64,000 nt of DNA, taken from positions 124,001 through 188,000 of the forward strand of contig CAVTBD010000003.1 in the NCBI GenBank assembly GCA_963732875.1, given 5' to 3'. The DNA comes from WHSO01 sp963732875. GTDB taxonomy: Bacteria > Pseudomonadota > Alphaproteobacteria > SMXQ01. Positions 19,775 to 28,383 of this stretch are shown in pieces; within the stretch, counting starts at the first letter, position 1, and each line of letters begins with the position of its first letter. Both the position numbers and the translations under genes were made by a program. The notes beneath the pieces are model-generated. The model did no database searches. It had not been told where the DNA came from and saw only the letters and a list, made by a program, of their open reading frames with translations.

Positions 19775-20294
19775 ATGAACAAATCATTCCTCACCCTGAA
19801 GGGCATCGCCGCGACCGGCATTTTCGCCATCGCCGTTTCCGCGGCCATCTCCGCCTATACCGACGGACCTTCCACATTCTTCGGCACACAAGCCTATGCC
19901 CAGGGCAGCGGCGACAACGGCAGCGGCGGCAACGGCAGCGGCGGCAACGGCAGCGGCGGCAGTGGCGGCAGCGGCGGTAGCGGCGGCCATGAGGCTGGCG
20001 GCGGGGGTGGCGGTGGCAACGGCCACGGTGCCGGCAACGGCCAGGGGCCCAATCCCAACTGCCCCTACCAGGACGGCACCGGACGCGGCGGCTACGGCCC
20101 CGGCAGCGCCGGGCGCCGCGGCGGAGAAGGCGGTCACGGCGGTTCCCACGGCGGCGAGGAGCGTGACGCCCGGCACGGCGGATAGCAGCGTGTCGTCGCG
20201 CGACGTCGGCGTCGGCGGCGGCGGCGGCGGCGGCGAGAACTTCATCTGCGACAGCCCCGGCAACTGGCATCTCGACAGCAAGGTCTTTCACTGA
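19775..20294 (+). CDS. Secreted glycine-rich protein, probable frameshift near the 3' end
   Basis: The ATG at 19775 opens a signal peptide (MNKSFLTLKGIAATGIFAIA, then an alanine-rich end and AYAQ), followed by an almost pure Gly/Ser/Asn tract. The frame as given stops at 20185 (136 residues). In the +1 frame a plausible continuation appears (GVGGGGGGGENFICDSPGNW and a short tail) that stops at 20294. Removing one base around 20155-20165 would give 172 residues in one frame. I therefore report the longer extent, but only the first 136 residues are uninterrupted. The gene follows the previous one by 26 bases. Confidence 0.65.
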
Positions 20295-20436
20295 CCAAGA
20301 AAAAAGGGACGCGCTGGAAGCGGCAGCGTTCCCGAAGGAAGGCCGGCCGTTGCTCTTCCCGAATTTCCCGAGCCGCGTAGTGCGATAGCAATCCGAATCG
20401 AGGAGCCTCGGCTCTCGACCTGAAAGGAACTGAAAA

Positions 20437-21735
20437 ATGACCAGGCATACCGATACCAACAGTAACAAGCGTTTGACGAAGATCCTGCTGTCCGGCTCTG
20501 CGCCGCCGCGCTGTTCGCGTCCGCAGGTGATCGGCGGCGTCGCCCACATCGACGGCCTGTCCGGCGCGGCCTACGCCCAGCAGGGCCAGGGCCGCGGTGG
20601 GCAGGGCGTGGTGGCAAGGGCGGCGGCGCCGGCCAGGGCCCAGGGTGGCGGTGGCAGCCGGCGGCAGCGACGCCCGCGGCAGCGGCGCCGGCGGGCCGAC
20701 CGTTCATCACGCCAAGGCGGTGAGGACAGCGAGGACTCCGACCGTCCCTCGTGGGCCGGCCAGGGCGGCGGCGGCAACCCGCAGCCGGGCGTCGGCGACG
20801 CCGATTCTGACCGTCCCTCGTGGGCCGGGAAGGGCGCGACCAAGCCGAATAGCGGCAGCGGCGGCGGCAAGCCGGCGACCGACCGTGGCGACCTCTACGG
20901 CGACCTTTACGTGATCGTGCGCGACACTAACGGCGCGCCCGTCCTTTATGTCTGGGAAGACCGTAACGGCGACGGCGTCACCGAGCCCTACGTGGACCCG
21001 AGCGGCTTTCCGCAGCCGATCGCAGCCGACGGCTCGCTGATCCGCTCGACGCGGAAGGCCATCCGGTAGACGCGAGCCTGACCCAGGCGGTCGACCTGGG
21101 CCGTCTCAACGTCGCCCGGTCGCCCGAGAAGGTCACCGACCACTCGCTGACCGAGGCCGTGGCGTCGCTCAACAGCGCCGCCGATGTCCGGACCGACGCG
21201 GCCGGCCGTCTCGAGGTGCTGGTCGACGGCGAGTGGAAGACCATCGACTCGCCGCTGGAGAACATCGCCCTCTATCTCGACCTGATGAAGGACGGCACCG
21301 TGACCGGCCTGACCAATCCGGCCGTGATCGCGAAGTTCCCCAACCTGACCGACGGCCAGATCACCGCCGCCGACTTCAAGACGGCGGAAGTCCCTGCTGG
21401 CCGCGGCGGCCGACAAGTACACCACCCTGTCGCTCGACGCGGTGATGTATATCAACAACATCCTCGGGGTGAACGACCCGGCCAACGGCAGCTACGTCAA
21501 CCTGACGAGCGTGAGCTACGACCGGTCCGACACCTACGCCAACGTCACGGCCCAGGTGCTGCTGGATCCCGAGGGTGACGGCACCTACACGGTGCAGACG
21601 GTCAACATCTACGACGCGGTGTTCAAGAACACGGACACCACGGCGACCGGCGCCACGGGCTTTACCCAGGCGATCGACGATGCCCGCGCCGTGATTGCCT
21701 ACGTCCACGACAACGCGCCGCGTACCACCGAGTAG
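20437..21735 (+). pseudogene. Secreted Gly-rich protein with LGRLNVARSP-type domain, several frameshifts
   Basis: The start is an ATG after AAAGGAACTG. The N-terminal part gives an export-like segment ending in AAYAQQ, then a Gly-rich tract that reads sensibly only when two or three frames are combined. A clear domain follows: DLYVIVRDTNGAPVLYVWED, then VDLGRLNVARSPEKVTDHS, SPLENIALYLDLMKDGT, DKYTTLSLDAVMYINNILGV and a C-terminus ending APRTTE. Two breaks are well located: a missing C near 21043 and an extra A or G near 21388. It is a paralogue of the gene at 21907, whose frame is intact, so the family is real even if this copy is damaged. Confidence 0.75.
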
Positions 21736-21776
21736 GGCAGCGGCACCTCACCGGGGTCGCTCCCGGCGGACGACCG

Positions 21777-21807
21777 GCGGGGGCCGCGTGAGCGGTCCCG
21801 CCCCTTT
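21777..21807 (+). terminator. Weak hairpin terminator candidate
   Basis: A GC hairpin (arms GCGGGGGCCGC and GCGGTCCCGC with one bulge and one mismatch, loop GTGA) followed by a few T residues lies about 40 bases after the stop at 21735. The T-run is short and interrupted, so this is tentative. Confidence 0.35.
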
Positions 21808-21906
21808 CCGGGAGACGGTTAGTTCCTCTCGGCAAATCCACCGAACAAAGAAATTACCCCCCACGGCGGGCCAGACGGCGCGCGGACTGACAAGGAAAAT
21901 CTCGAG

Positions 21907-22779
21907 ATGAAGAAATTGCTCATGACTTCGGTCGCGGTAGCCGCTCTGGTGGCGTCACCTGTCGCCGTCGAACTGATGGCGGGCGGCGATTTCTCCTTCA
22001 CCGCCTCGGCGCAGGCGGCGGATGAGCACGGCGGCAGCGGCGGCCGTGGCGGCCAGGGCTACCGCGGCGGGCGCGGTGCCGCCGGCAGCGGTGGCACCGG
22101 CGAGGGCACCTCGCCCGGCGACATCCACGGCGGCGACGAGCACGAAGAGGGCGCCGAGGGTGGCAGCCGTGGCAAGGGTAGCGGCGGCAGCGGCGGCCAT
22201 GGCGAAGGCGAGGAGGGCGAGCATACCGACAGCGGCGACCACGGCGGTAGCGGCGGCAGCGGTGGCAGCGGTCGCGGCGGCAGTGGCACCGACACCACGA
22301 CGCGGGGCGGCCGGCCGGTATGGGCCCAGGAAGGGATTCCCGAGGTCGAGCTCGGCCGCCTGAACGTCGCGCGGTCGCCCACTCAGGTGATCGACCGGGC
22401 TTTCGACGAAGCCAAGTCCCGATTCGATCCGGCGATATCCGCCCAGCTCTACTCGATGACCGCGGAGCAGTTCTCCGCCTACGTGCGCGCCAACTGGGAC
22501 AGCGTCACGATGCTCGACTCCCCGCTCCAGAACCTGGGCCTGTTCCGCGATATCCGGACCAACGGCACGACGCAGCTGCCGGGCGTGACGCCGGCTTCCA
22601 CGCTGGACCTGACGGCGATCTTCCTCGGCACCGCGTCGGACAAGACCATGCCGATCTCGACCGACACCGTGACGGCGCTCAACGCGATCATGGGCCTTCC
22701 CGCGCTGTCGGAGGCGGATGTCGCGACGCTGGCCGCCAAGGCCGAAACGGTCCGCCAGGGAATTCCAGGCGGGCCATGA
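21907..22779 (+). CDS. Secreted Gly-rich protein with LGRLNVARSP-type domain (intact copy)
   Basis: A 290-residue protein. A signal peptide spans about residues 1-36 (hydrophobic core, then TASAQAAD). Residues from about 40 to 135 are a Gly/Ser/His/Glu linker rich in GSGGSGG units. The C-terminal domain begins VELGRLNVARSPTQVIDRAF and contains DSPLQNLGLFRDIRTNGTTQL and SDKTMPISTDTVTALNAIMGL, matching the broken gene at 20437. No named domain is recognised. The ATG follows CAAGGAAAATCTCGAG. Being intact, it is the best reference for this family. Confidence 0.82.
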   Translation: MKKLLMTSVAVAALVASPVAVELMAGGDFSFTASAQAADEHGGSGGRGGQGYRGGRGAAGSGGTGEGTSPGDIHGGDEHEEGAEGGSRGKGSGGSGGHGEGEEGEHTDSGDHGGSGGSGGSGRGGSGTDTTTRGGRPVWAQEGIPEVELGRLNVARSPTQVIDRAFDEAKSRFDPAISAQLYSMTAEQFSAYVRANWDSVTMLDSPLQNLGLFRDIRTNGTTQLPGVTPASTLDLTAIFLGTASDKTMPISTDTVTALNAIMGLPALSEADVATLAAKAETVRQGIPGGP

Positions 22780-22856
22780 TGCCAATCCGGATTAACCGGC
22801 TGTTCAGTCCAACACGGCGACCCGCAAGCGGGTGCCGAGAGACGAGGAGTGACGAA

Positions 22857-23295
22857 ATGACGAAGTGGCTTGTTCCCCTGTTCGCAGCGGGTCTCATTGT
22901 TGCAGGTTCCCCCGCCGGCATGGCTGCCGACGCCGGCGCGGCCGACGACCAGCTTGCCCAGGGCATGGGGCCCGGAACGGGCGCCGGGTCGGACACGCGT
23001 CCCTACGGCTGGCAGATCATGACCGGGCAGGAGCGCGCCCAGTTCCAGGAGCGCATGCGCAACGCGCAGACCGCCGAGGAACGTGCGCGCATCCGCGCCG
23101 AGAACCATGAGCGCATGCAACAGCGCGCCCGCGAACGCGGCATCCAGTTGCCGGACGAGCCTCCCTCCAGCCGCGGGCCGGGCAGCGGCCAGGGCGGTGG
23201 CCAAGGCGGTGGAGCCGGCCAGGGCATGGGCCGCGGCGGCGGCATGATGGACGAGAATGCGCCGGGGCCGCGGTGCCGGCGGCGGTCGCCGCTGA
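22857..23295 (+). CDS. Small exported Arg/Glu-rich protein, frameshift near the 3' end
   Basis: The ATG follows CGAGGAG. A signal peptide (about residues 1-22, ending GMAAD) precedes YGWQIMTGQERAQFQERMRN and a charged helix (AEERARIRAENHERMQQRAR), then a Gly-rich tail. The uninterrupted frame runs on unnaturally into the next gene. Shifting by one base in the CCGGGGCC run near 23270 ends the protein as GRGAGGGRR at the TGA at 23293, just before a textbook terminator. That gives 145 residues. The charged segment is familiar from proteobacterial hypothetical proteins and I know no function for it. It is the last gene of the secreted-protein run. Confidence 0.75.
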
Positions 23296-23303
23296 CGCAT
23301 GGG

Positions 23304-23337
23304 CGCCTCCGGTCGGATAAGACCGGAGGCGTTTTTT
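23304..23337 (+). terminator. Strong intrinsic terminator closing the secreted-protein cluster
   Basis: Perfect 11-base arms (CGCCTCCGGTC at 23304-23314, GACCGGAGGCG at 23321-23331) with a six-base loop are followed by six T residues. It lies 9 bases past the inferred stop at 23295, which supports the frameshift reading of that gene. Confidence 0.93.
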
Positions 23338-23444
23338 CCCCGCCCCCGGGCGCTTCCACCGGCGGTTGCATGTCCTTGCGAAAAAAGCGATATTCAACTA
23401 TTTCGTTAGGGTATAGTCGCTTCTCGTCCGAGGGGGAATTCCGG

Positions 23445-25054
23445 TTGCCATATCCGAGCAGTGTTCGCCGTCACCTGGGTACATCGTGTGCAGCGGTTGC
23501 GCTTTGCGCCCTGACGGCGTGCACGGCCTTCGCCCAGTCCGGGATCACGCCGATCGTTCCCGCGACCGTCGCCAGCTCTCTCAACGAGCGCCGCCGCGAC
23601 GGTCCGGTCGCGCTGATCGATCGCCTGCGCCGCTGATCGCCGGCAATCCCGATCTGGTCGCCTCGCCCGAGGCCGCCGCCGGCCTCGCCGAAGCGGCGGC
23701 GTCGCCGGTGCCCGGTTTCGTCGGCGCCAAGGTGCCGGTCTACCGCGATATCGTGGTCGCCATATCCCGCGCCGCGCCGGCAGCCCGGCGAGACGCTATT
23801 GCGGCCGCCGCCGCGCGCGCGGTCGCCCGGGTCGCCGCGAACGATCCCCAGCTTTCGCGCCCGGCGACCCAGGAACTGCAGCAGCGAATCGAAGCGGCCA
23901 AGAGCGGTCCGCCCGCCATCACGCCGGCCCGACCGCGCAGGGCGTCAAGCTGGGCACGATGGTGCTGTATTCCGAAGCGCAGCTTGCCGAATACTACGAC
24001 GACAACATCTTCGCGACCGAAAACGACAAGACGTCCGATTACGCCACGGTTTTCAGCCCCCACGTCTTTCTGGTCTCCGACTGGCAGAAGCATGCGCTCA
24101 GCCTTCAGGCCCATGTCGACAAGACCTGGTACAAGGATCACACCAACGAAAACTCCACCGATTACTGGGTTTCGGGTGAAGGCCGGATCGACGCGGCCAG
24201 CGACCTGCAGTTCTTCGGCGGCGCCTCCTACGGGCGCTTCCACGAAGACCGCGCCTCGCCCGACGACGCGAACGGCTTCGAGCCGACGCTCTACCAGGAA
24301 TTGAAGCTCTACGGCTCGGCATGGAAGCGTGTGGGGCCGCACCGGTTCCGGGGCGGCGCGACCTGGGAGCGCACGACGTTCGACGACACGCTGACGTCGA
24401 CGGGAACGATCAACAATGCGGACCGGAACCGTAACCATGTCACCGAAGGCGTCGCGGACTTCTATCAGCTCAACGATACCTTCACGCCATTCGTCGAGCT
24501 CGGACTCGACCAGCGCCAGTACGATACCTCGAGGGACGATGCCGGTTTCGACCGCGATTCCCACGGCTACAGGACCAAGGTCGGAACGGAGTTCAAGGTG
24601 CCGGGCAAGGTCGACGGGCGCGTCTATGTCGGCTACATGCGCCAGAATTACGAAGATGCTGCGTTACCCAGCATTTCGAAGCCCGACTTCGGCGGCAATT
24701 TCCGCTGGCGCTTCATACCTTCCACCCTCCTGTCGGGATGGGTGTCGCGCTCGATCGAGGAAACGACGCTGTCGGGCGCGTCGGGCTACGTGCTGACGGG
24801 CGGTGGCGCGACGCATCGAGCACGATCTCACGTCGGATGTTCTGCTGGTTGTGCGGACCAGCTACTACGAAAGCGACTACAAGGGGTCAAGCCGCACCGA
24901 CGACGAATACGAGGCGGGATTCGGGGCGAGATACAATCTGAACGAGAACCTGTACCTCGCAGCCGACTACCGGTACCAGCGCCGCGATTCCACGGCTGCC
25001 CTCAACGACTACAACCGCCAGCAGGTCTTCGTGCGCTTGGGCGCGCGGTACTGA
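23445..25054 (+). pseudogene. Outer-membrane beta-barrel protein (BBP2-like), three frameshifts
   Basis: Segments in three frames assemble into about 536 residues: a signal peptide (ALCALTACTAFAQ), a helical periplasmic region (NPDLVASPEAAAGLAEAAAS, then VYRDIVVAISRAAPAARRD), and a barrel that starts LGTMVLYSEAQLAEYYDDNI and shows alternating strands such as HALSLQAHVDKTWY and GRVYVGYMRQNYED. It ends NRQQVFVRLGARY with the terminal aromatic residue expected of outer-membrane proteins. The breaks lie near 23630, 23928 and 24810. The start is probably the TTG at 23445 after GAGGGGGAATTCCGG. It resembles putative beta-barrel porin 2 proteins, which often accompany polysaccharide or matrix secretion. 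It follows the secreted cluster after the terminator. Confidence 0.78.
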
Positions 25055-25219
25055 TCCTGCGGGGTGCCGTCGGGCCGTACGGAGATCGCCTGCGATCTGC
25101 CGTGCGGGGCACAGGATAAGATCCCGCTTCCACTCCCGGCTCCAACTCCTTCCCGCCGTCCTCGAAGCGCTCTTCGCGCGCCCCGCGTCACACGTAGCGT
25201 GGGACTCGGCCCGACCTGC
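25055..25219. other. Short gene-free stretch
   Basis: Nothing convincing is seen between the barrel stop and the zinc-finger remnant. No hairpin with a T-run was found. Confidence 0.4.
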
Positions 25220-25504
25220 GGCGTCGTGTCGTCGGAGAGGTCGAACAGTGACGCTCGTCCACGTAGCACCAGCCCCAGCCCTCGGGCGGGCTCGTAGCCC
25301 TCGACTGATGGGATGGCCGGTCTGTGGAAGTGCTTCGGGGCATGACGGTGAGGGCTGAGCTGTCGCAGCAGCCGACGCTGGCCGCAGGTGCGGCATAGAC
25401 GTAAATGCACCGAGCGCGAACCGCAGCTTGAGGCATTCCTCGCAGCCCTTCGCGCTCGGCGTCACCGTGCGGCATGGTCTTTTCATGGGTGCAGGTACCG
25501 GCAT
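25220..25504 (-). pseudogene. UBP-type zinc-finger protein, shattered by frameshifts
   Basis: Three minus-strand frames together spell the small bacterial ZnF-UBP protein: TCTHEKTM (first Cys-x-His), then TVTPSAKGCEECLK, HLRLCRTCG, VGCCDSS, PHRHAPKHFH, TGHPIS, EGYEPARG and WGWCYVDE. The order and spacing of the Cys and His residues match the family, but at least four single-base shifts separate them. The intact protein would be about 85-90 residues. The start is probably the ATG at 25504; the 3' limit is uncertain because several frames stay open. This could be a dead gene, or a badly sequenced stretch next to other frameshifted genes. Confidence 0.7.
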
Positions 25505-25703
25505 CTGACCGCTTCTCCCTGGTTGAGCAGGATCATTTAACCGTGGCTTTTCGCCGGAACGCCAGCGCGAAAAGGCCGTATCCTTTCTACGGGTAAAGGG
25601 AGCGCCGCACGGGCGCGTTGCCCGCGTCCGGGGGAAGGATTAGCCTGTTACCAACGACAAGAGGCGCGGCCGGAACCGGCCGCCCCGACACGGAGGAAAC
25701 GAT

Positions 25704-27422
25704 ATGGCCTACGACATCGTCATCAGGAACGGCACCGTCGTGGACGGCACCGGGCTGCCCGGCTACCGCGCCGACGTCGGCATCCGCGACGGCCTCGTCA
25801 CGGAGATCGGCGACCTCAACGGCGCGCAGGCGAACGAGGTGATCGACGCCGGCGGCCACGTGGTGGCGCCCGGCTTCGTCGACGGACACACCCACATGGA
25901 CGCCCAGGTGTTCTGGGACGAGCTCGGCCGCAACGCGTGCTGGCACGGCGTCACCTCGGTGGTGATGGGCAACTGCGGCTTCACCATGGCGCCCTGCGCG
26001 GCCGACGAAAAGGACCTGGTGCTGCACAACTTCGAGCGTGCCGAGGACATCTCGCCGGAAGCCATGATCGCCGGCATCCCGTGGTCGTGGACCACCTATC
26101 CGGAATTCTTCGACGCGGTGGACGGGCTCACCAAGGGCATCAACTACGCCGGCTATGTCGGCCATTCGGCGCTGCGTACCCATGTCATGGGCAAGCGCGC
26201 CATGGAAGAGCTGGCGAGCGAGGACGACCTCGAGGCGATGAAGCGCGAGCTGACCGCCGGCATGCGCGCGGGCGCGCTCGGCCTCTCGACCTCGCGCAGC
26301 GGCGCGCACCGGACCCCGGAAGGCAAGCCGGTGGCGAGCCGGCTCGCCTCGTGGGACGAGTTCAGCGCGCTCGTGGGCGTGCTCGGCGATCTCGGCAGCG
26401 GCATCGTGGAGATGGCGCGCGAGAACATCATCCCCGATCCCGAGGAGCGCCGGAAGGAGCACGCGCAGGTCAAGGAGCTGTGTCTTTCGAGCGGCGTGCC
26501 GTTCACCTTCGGCAGCTCCTGGTACAAGCGCAAGTATCCCGACTTTTGGCGCGAGCAGTTCCAGATGGTGGACGAGACCGTCGCCGCCGGCGGGCGCATG
26601 CTGATCCAGGGCACCGCCACGTGGAACGGCAGCCTGCGCTCGTTCGAGACCATGACGCCCTACGACTTCATCGCGGTGTGGAAGGACTTCCGCAAGCTGC
26701 CGCTGGCGGAGCAGGAAAAGGGTCTGCGCGATCCCGCCATGCGCAAGAAGCTGGTGGACGCGGTCCACGCCCATGCCCACAAGCCCGACCCGGCGCTGCC
26801 CAATGCGTTCCAGCGCCCGGTGGACTGGAACTGGGTGTTCCCGCTGACCCAGCCCCTGCCGCCCTATCCGTCGATCGCCGAGATCGCGAAGCAGCGCGGC
26901 AACCAGGACCCGATCGAGACCTTCATCGACCTTGCCCTCGAGCACCACATGAAGCTGTTCTTCGTCCAGCCCAGCAACAACGAGGACCAGGACTTCTGCC
27001 TCGCGCTGATCCGCCATCCGCGCACCGCCGTCACCTTCTCGGACGCGGGCGCGCACGTGGCGACCACCATCAACCCGGTGCAGTGCCATCTGCTCGGCCA
27101 CTGGGTGCGCGCCGAGCAGGCGCTCACCCTGGAAGCGGCGGTGCGCAAGATCACCTTCGATATCGCCTCGTTCTGGGGCCTGAAGGGGCGCGGCTGGCTG
27201 CGCGAGGGCAACCACGCCGATGTGGTGGTGTTCAATCCCGACACCATCGCGCCCACCATGCCGGAGCTGGTGCACGACCTGCCGGCGGGCGCGCCGCGCA
27301 TCGACCAGAAGGCCGACGGCATCATGTGCACCATCGTCAACGGCGAGACCTTCATCCGCGACGGCGAGGACACCGGCGCGCGCGCGGGCCGGCTCCTGCG
27401 CGGGCCGCTCTATCACAACTAG
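25704..27422 (+). CDS. N-acyl-D-amino-acid deacylase / D-aminoacylase-type amidohydrolase
   Basis: A 572-residue amidohydrolase-3 superfamily enzyme. The N-terminal beta-sandwich (YDIVIRNGTVVDGTGLPGYRADVGI) leads to the first metal motif GFVDGHTHMDAQVFWD near residue 66, then GVTSVVMGNCGFTMAP, and FSDAGAHVATTINP with the late conserved aspartate. Such enzymes hydrolyse N-acyl-D-amino acids or related amides. It starts at the ATG after CGGAGGAAACGAT. A second, related enzyme lies at 32867-34597 on the other strand, beyond the two IS elements. The specific substrate is not determinable. Confidence 0.87.
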   Translation: MAYDIVIRNGTVVDGTGLPGYRADVGIRDGLVTEIGDLNGAQANEVIDAGGHVVAPGFVDGHTHMDAQVFWDELGRNACWHGVTSVVMGNCGFTMAPCAADEKDLVLHNFERAEDISPEAMIAGIPWSWTTYPEFFDAVDGLTKGINYAGYVGHSALRTHVMGKRAMEELASEDDLEAMKRELTAGMRAGALGLSTSRSGAHRTPEGKPVASRLASWDEFSALVGVLGDLGSGIVEMARENIIPDPEERRKEHAQVKELCLSSGVPFTFGSSWYKRKYPDFWREQFQMVDETVAAGGRMLIQGTATWNGSLRSFETMTPYDFIAVWKDFRKLPLAEQEKGLRDPAMRKKLVDAVHAHAHKPDPALPNAFQRPVDWNWVFPLTQPLPPYPSIAEIAKQRGNQDPIETFIDLALEHHMKLFFVQPSNNEDQDFCLALIRHPRTAVTFSDAGAHVATTINPVQCHLLGHWVRAEQALTLEAAVRKITFDIASFWGLKGRGWLREGNHADVVVFNPDTIAPTMPELVHDLPAGAPRIDQKADGIMCTIVNGETFIRDGEDTGARAGRLLRGPLYHN

Positions 27423-27447
27423 ACGGTACGTTTCCTGAAGTGACGGC

Positions 27448-27480
27448 GGCGTGGCCCCAACGGGCCGCGCCGTTTCGTTT
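27448..27480 (+). terminator. Terminator after the amidohydrolase
   Basis: Ten-base arms (GGCGTGGCCC at 27448-27457, GGGCCGCGCC at 27462-27471, one G-U pair) with a CAAC loop are followed by GTTTCGTTT. It starts 26 bases after the stop at 27422. Confidence 0.7.
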
Positions 27481-27528
27481 GGGATTTTTTGGCCGCGGTG
27501 CAGATTCTTCTTGTTCTTGTTATGTTCC

Positions 27529-27536
27529 TATGTTAG
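27529..27536. repeat. Target-site duplication of IS element A, left copy
   Basis: TATGTTAG, repeated at 30138-30145 immediately outside the right terminal repeat. Eight bases is the usual duplication length for IS1595-family elements. Confidence 0.85.
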
Positions 27537-27560
27537 GGGGATGTTCACCTTGAGAAAGCA
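27537..27560. repeat. Left terminal inverted repeat, element A
   Basis: It begins GGGGATGTTCACCTTGAGAA. Compared with the right repeat read inward it has three mismatches in 24 bases. Confidence 0.83.
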
Positions 27561-27562
27561 GA

Positions 27563-27754
27563 ATGAGCGATCCTACCTCAAAGCCTGAAATCGAGGTAAC
27601 GCCGGAGATGGTCAAGGCGGGGAAGGAGGCTCTTGATCACTGGATTGAGAATGCCAGTTCAGCGGACTTGGTAATGGAGGTTTATCGGGCAATGGTAAGC
27701 GCCAGAATTGAGCCTCGTTATCCTCTCGTTTCAAGCGGCGATAGGCTTGAATAG
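27563..27754 (+). CDS. Small IS passenger protein with a TPEM-x-x-AG motif
   Basis: A 63-residue ORF starting three bases inside the left terminal repeat of element A. EIEVTPEMVKAGKEALDHWI matches the pattern in the corresponding small ORF of element B (GITCEMIEAGVNELWAS). The function is unknown. The ribosome site is weak (GAGAAAGCAGA). Its 3' half overlaps the end of the HEPN-like gene on the other strand, so the two are convergent and overlapping. That the same position in both elements holds a similar protein supports it being real. Confidence 0.6.
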   Translation: MSDPTSKPEIEVTPEMVKAGKEALDHWIENASSADLVMEVYRAMVSARIEPRYPLVSSGDRLE

Positions 27755-28235
27755 CGCCATAAACTTCGGCGGCATATAGCGCATAGCGGTTTGTCTCGTC
27801 GGCCACTGTCCTAAGTTCATCGAGAGTGGGGCGGCAATACCAGCGCCTTCCGGTTCGGCTGAAGCGGGATAGGACAATTCCAGGGCGGCCCTCATTTAGC
27901 GTCACGCCCCCCGAATGAGAGTGCATTAGTTCATGGCGGCTATTTGCGCAAATTTTGAAAGCCGAGATGAAATGCTCGACGAGGGTTCTTAGCTTTGGCG
28001 GTAAGTCGCCCTTGTCCATCAATTCGCTTAATATATCGAGCCGCGATGGATTACTAAGCCTGTCGAAAAGCGCCAAAACCTGTTGTTCGGACATGCCCGT
28101 GATTTGTCCAAATACAGACCGAAACATGTTTTCCAATCGGCCGTAGTTGAGCGCGATGACCCCAAGTGCGAATATGTCTTGGTTTGGCCCCGGCAAATAG
28201 GTTGGCCACGGATCAGGATAATCTAGGAAAGACAT
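27612..28235 (-). CDS. HEPN-like IS passenger protein with R-x4-H motif
   Basis: A 207-residue protein, mostly helical. ALNYGRLENMFRSVFGQIT near residue 28 matches ALSRWNHVEDALGDVFCALF of the element-B counterpart. SRHELMH places Arg100 and His105 in the R-x4-H pattern typical of HEPN domains, many of which are RNases or nucleotide-modification targets in defence and toxin systems. Fold and activity are inferred, not shown. The start at 28235 follows GGGGGG on the minus strand and shares the palindrome CATG with the start of the plus-strand basic ORF. The Pro-rich C-terminus overlaps the small ORF at 27563. Confidence 0.7.
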   Translation of the reverse strand: MSFLDYPDPWPTYLPGPNQDIFALGVIALNYGRLENMFRSVFGQITGMSEQQVLALFDRLSNPSRLDILSELMDKGDLPPKLRTLVEHFISAFKICANSRHELMHSHSGGVTLNEGRPGIVLSRFSRTGRRWYCRPTLDELRTVADETNRYALYAAEVYGAIQAYRRLKREDNEAQFWRLPLPDKPPLPSPLNWHSQSSDQEPPSPP

Positions 28236-28383
28236 GGCTACCCCCCGTAAGAAGCCAGTGAAGCGCAAGGAAGCGCAGTCCGTCGAGACGGAGCCCGATG
28301 CCTGGGACCGGTTTCAGCGGACCATGGACAAGATAGCGCCGCCGAAGCGGGCGAAACAAAAACCTAAAAAATCCGAAGGCTAA
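28234..28383 (+). CDS. Small basic protein encoded head to head with the HEPN-like gene
   Basis: A 49-residue, strongly basic protein (MATPRKKPVKRKEAQ at the start, DAWDRFQRTMDKIAPPKRAK in the middle, Lys-rich tail). It starts at the ATG at 28234 after AGGAAAGAC, and its start codon overlaps that of the divergent HEPN-like gene by two bases. The stop overlaps the convergent zinc-ribbon gene by four. Its charge would suit nucleic-acid binding or binding of an acidic partner. An antitoxin role for the HEPN-like protein is a speculation from position only. Element B has a similar small basic ORF in the same position. Confidence 0.6.
   Translation: MATPRKKPVKRKEAQSVETEPDAWDRFQRTMDKIAPPKRAKQKPKKSEG

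Noticed and set aside
19900..20060. Repeated GGCAGCGGCGGC-like units resembling a repeat array
   Set aside because: They are codons for Gly and Ser within the reading frame of a secreted protein and have no spacers of constant length, so this is not a CRISPR array.
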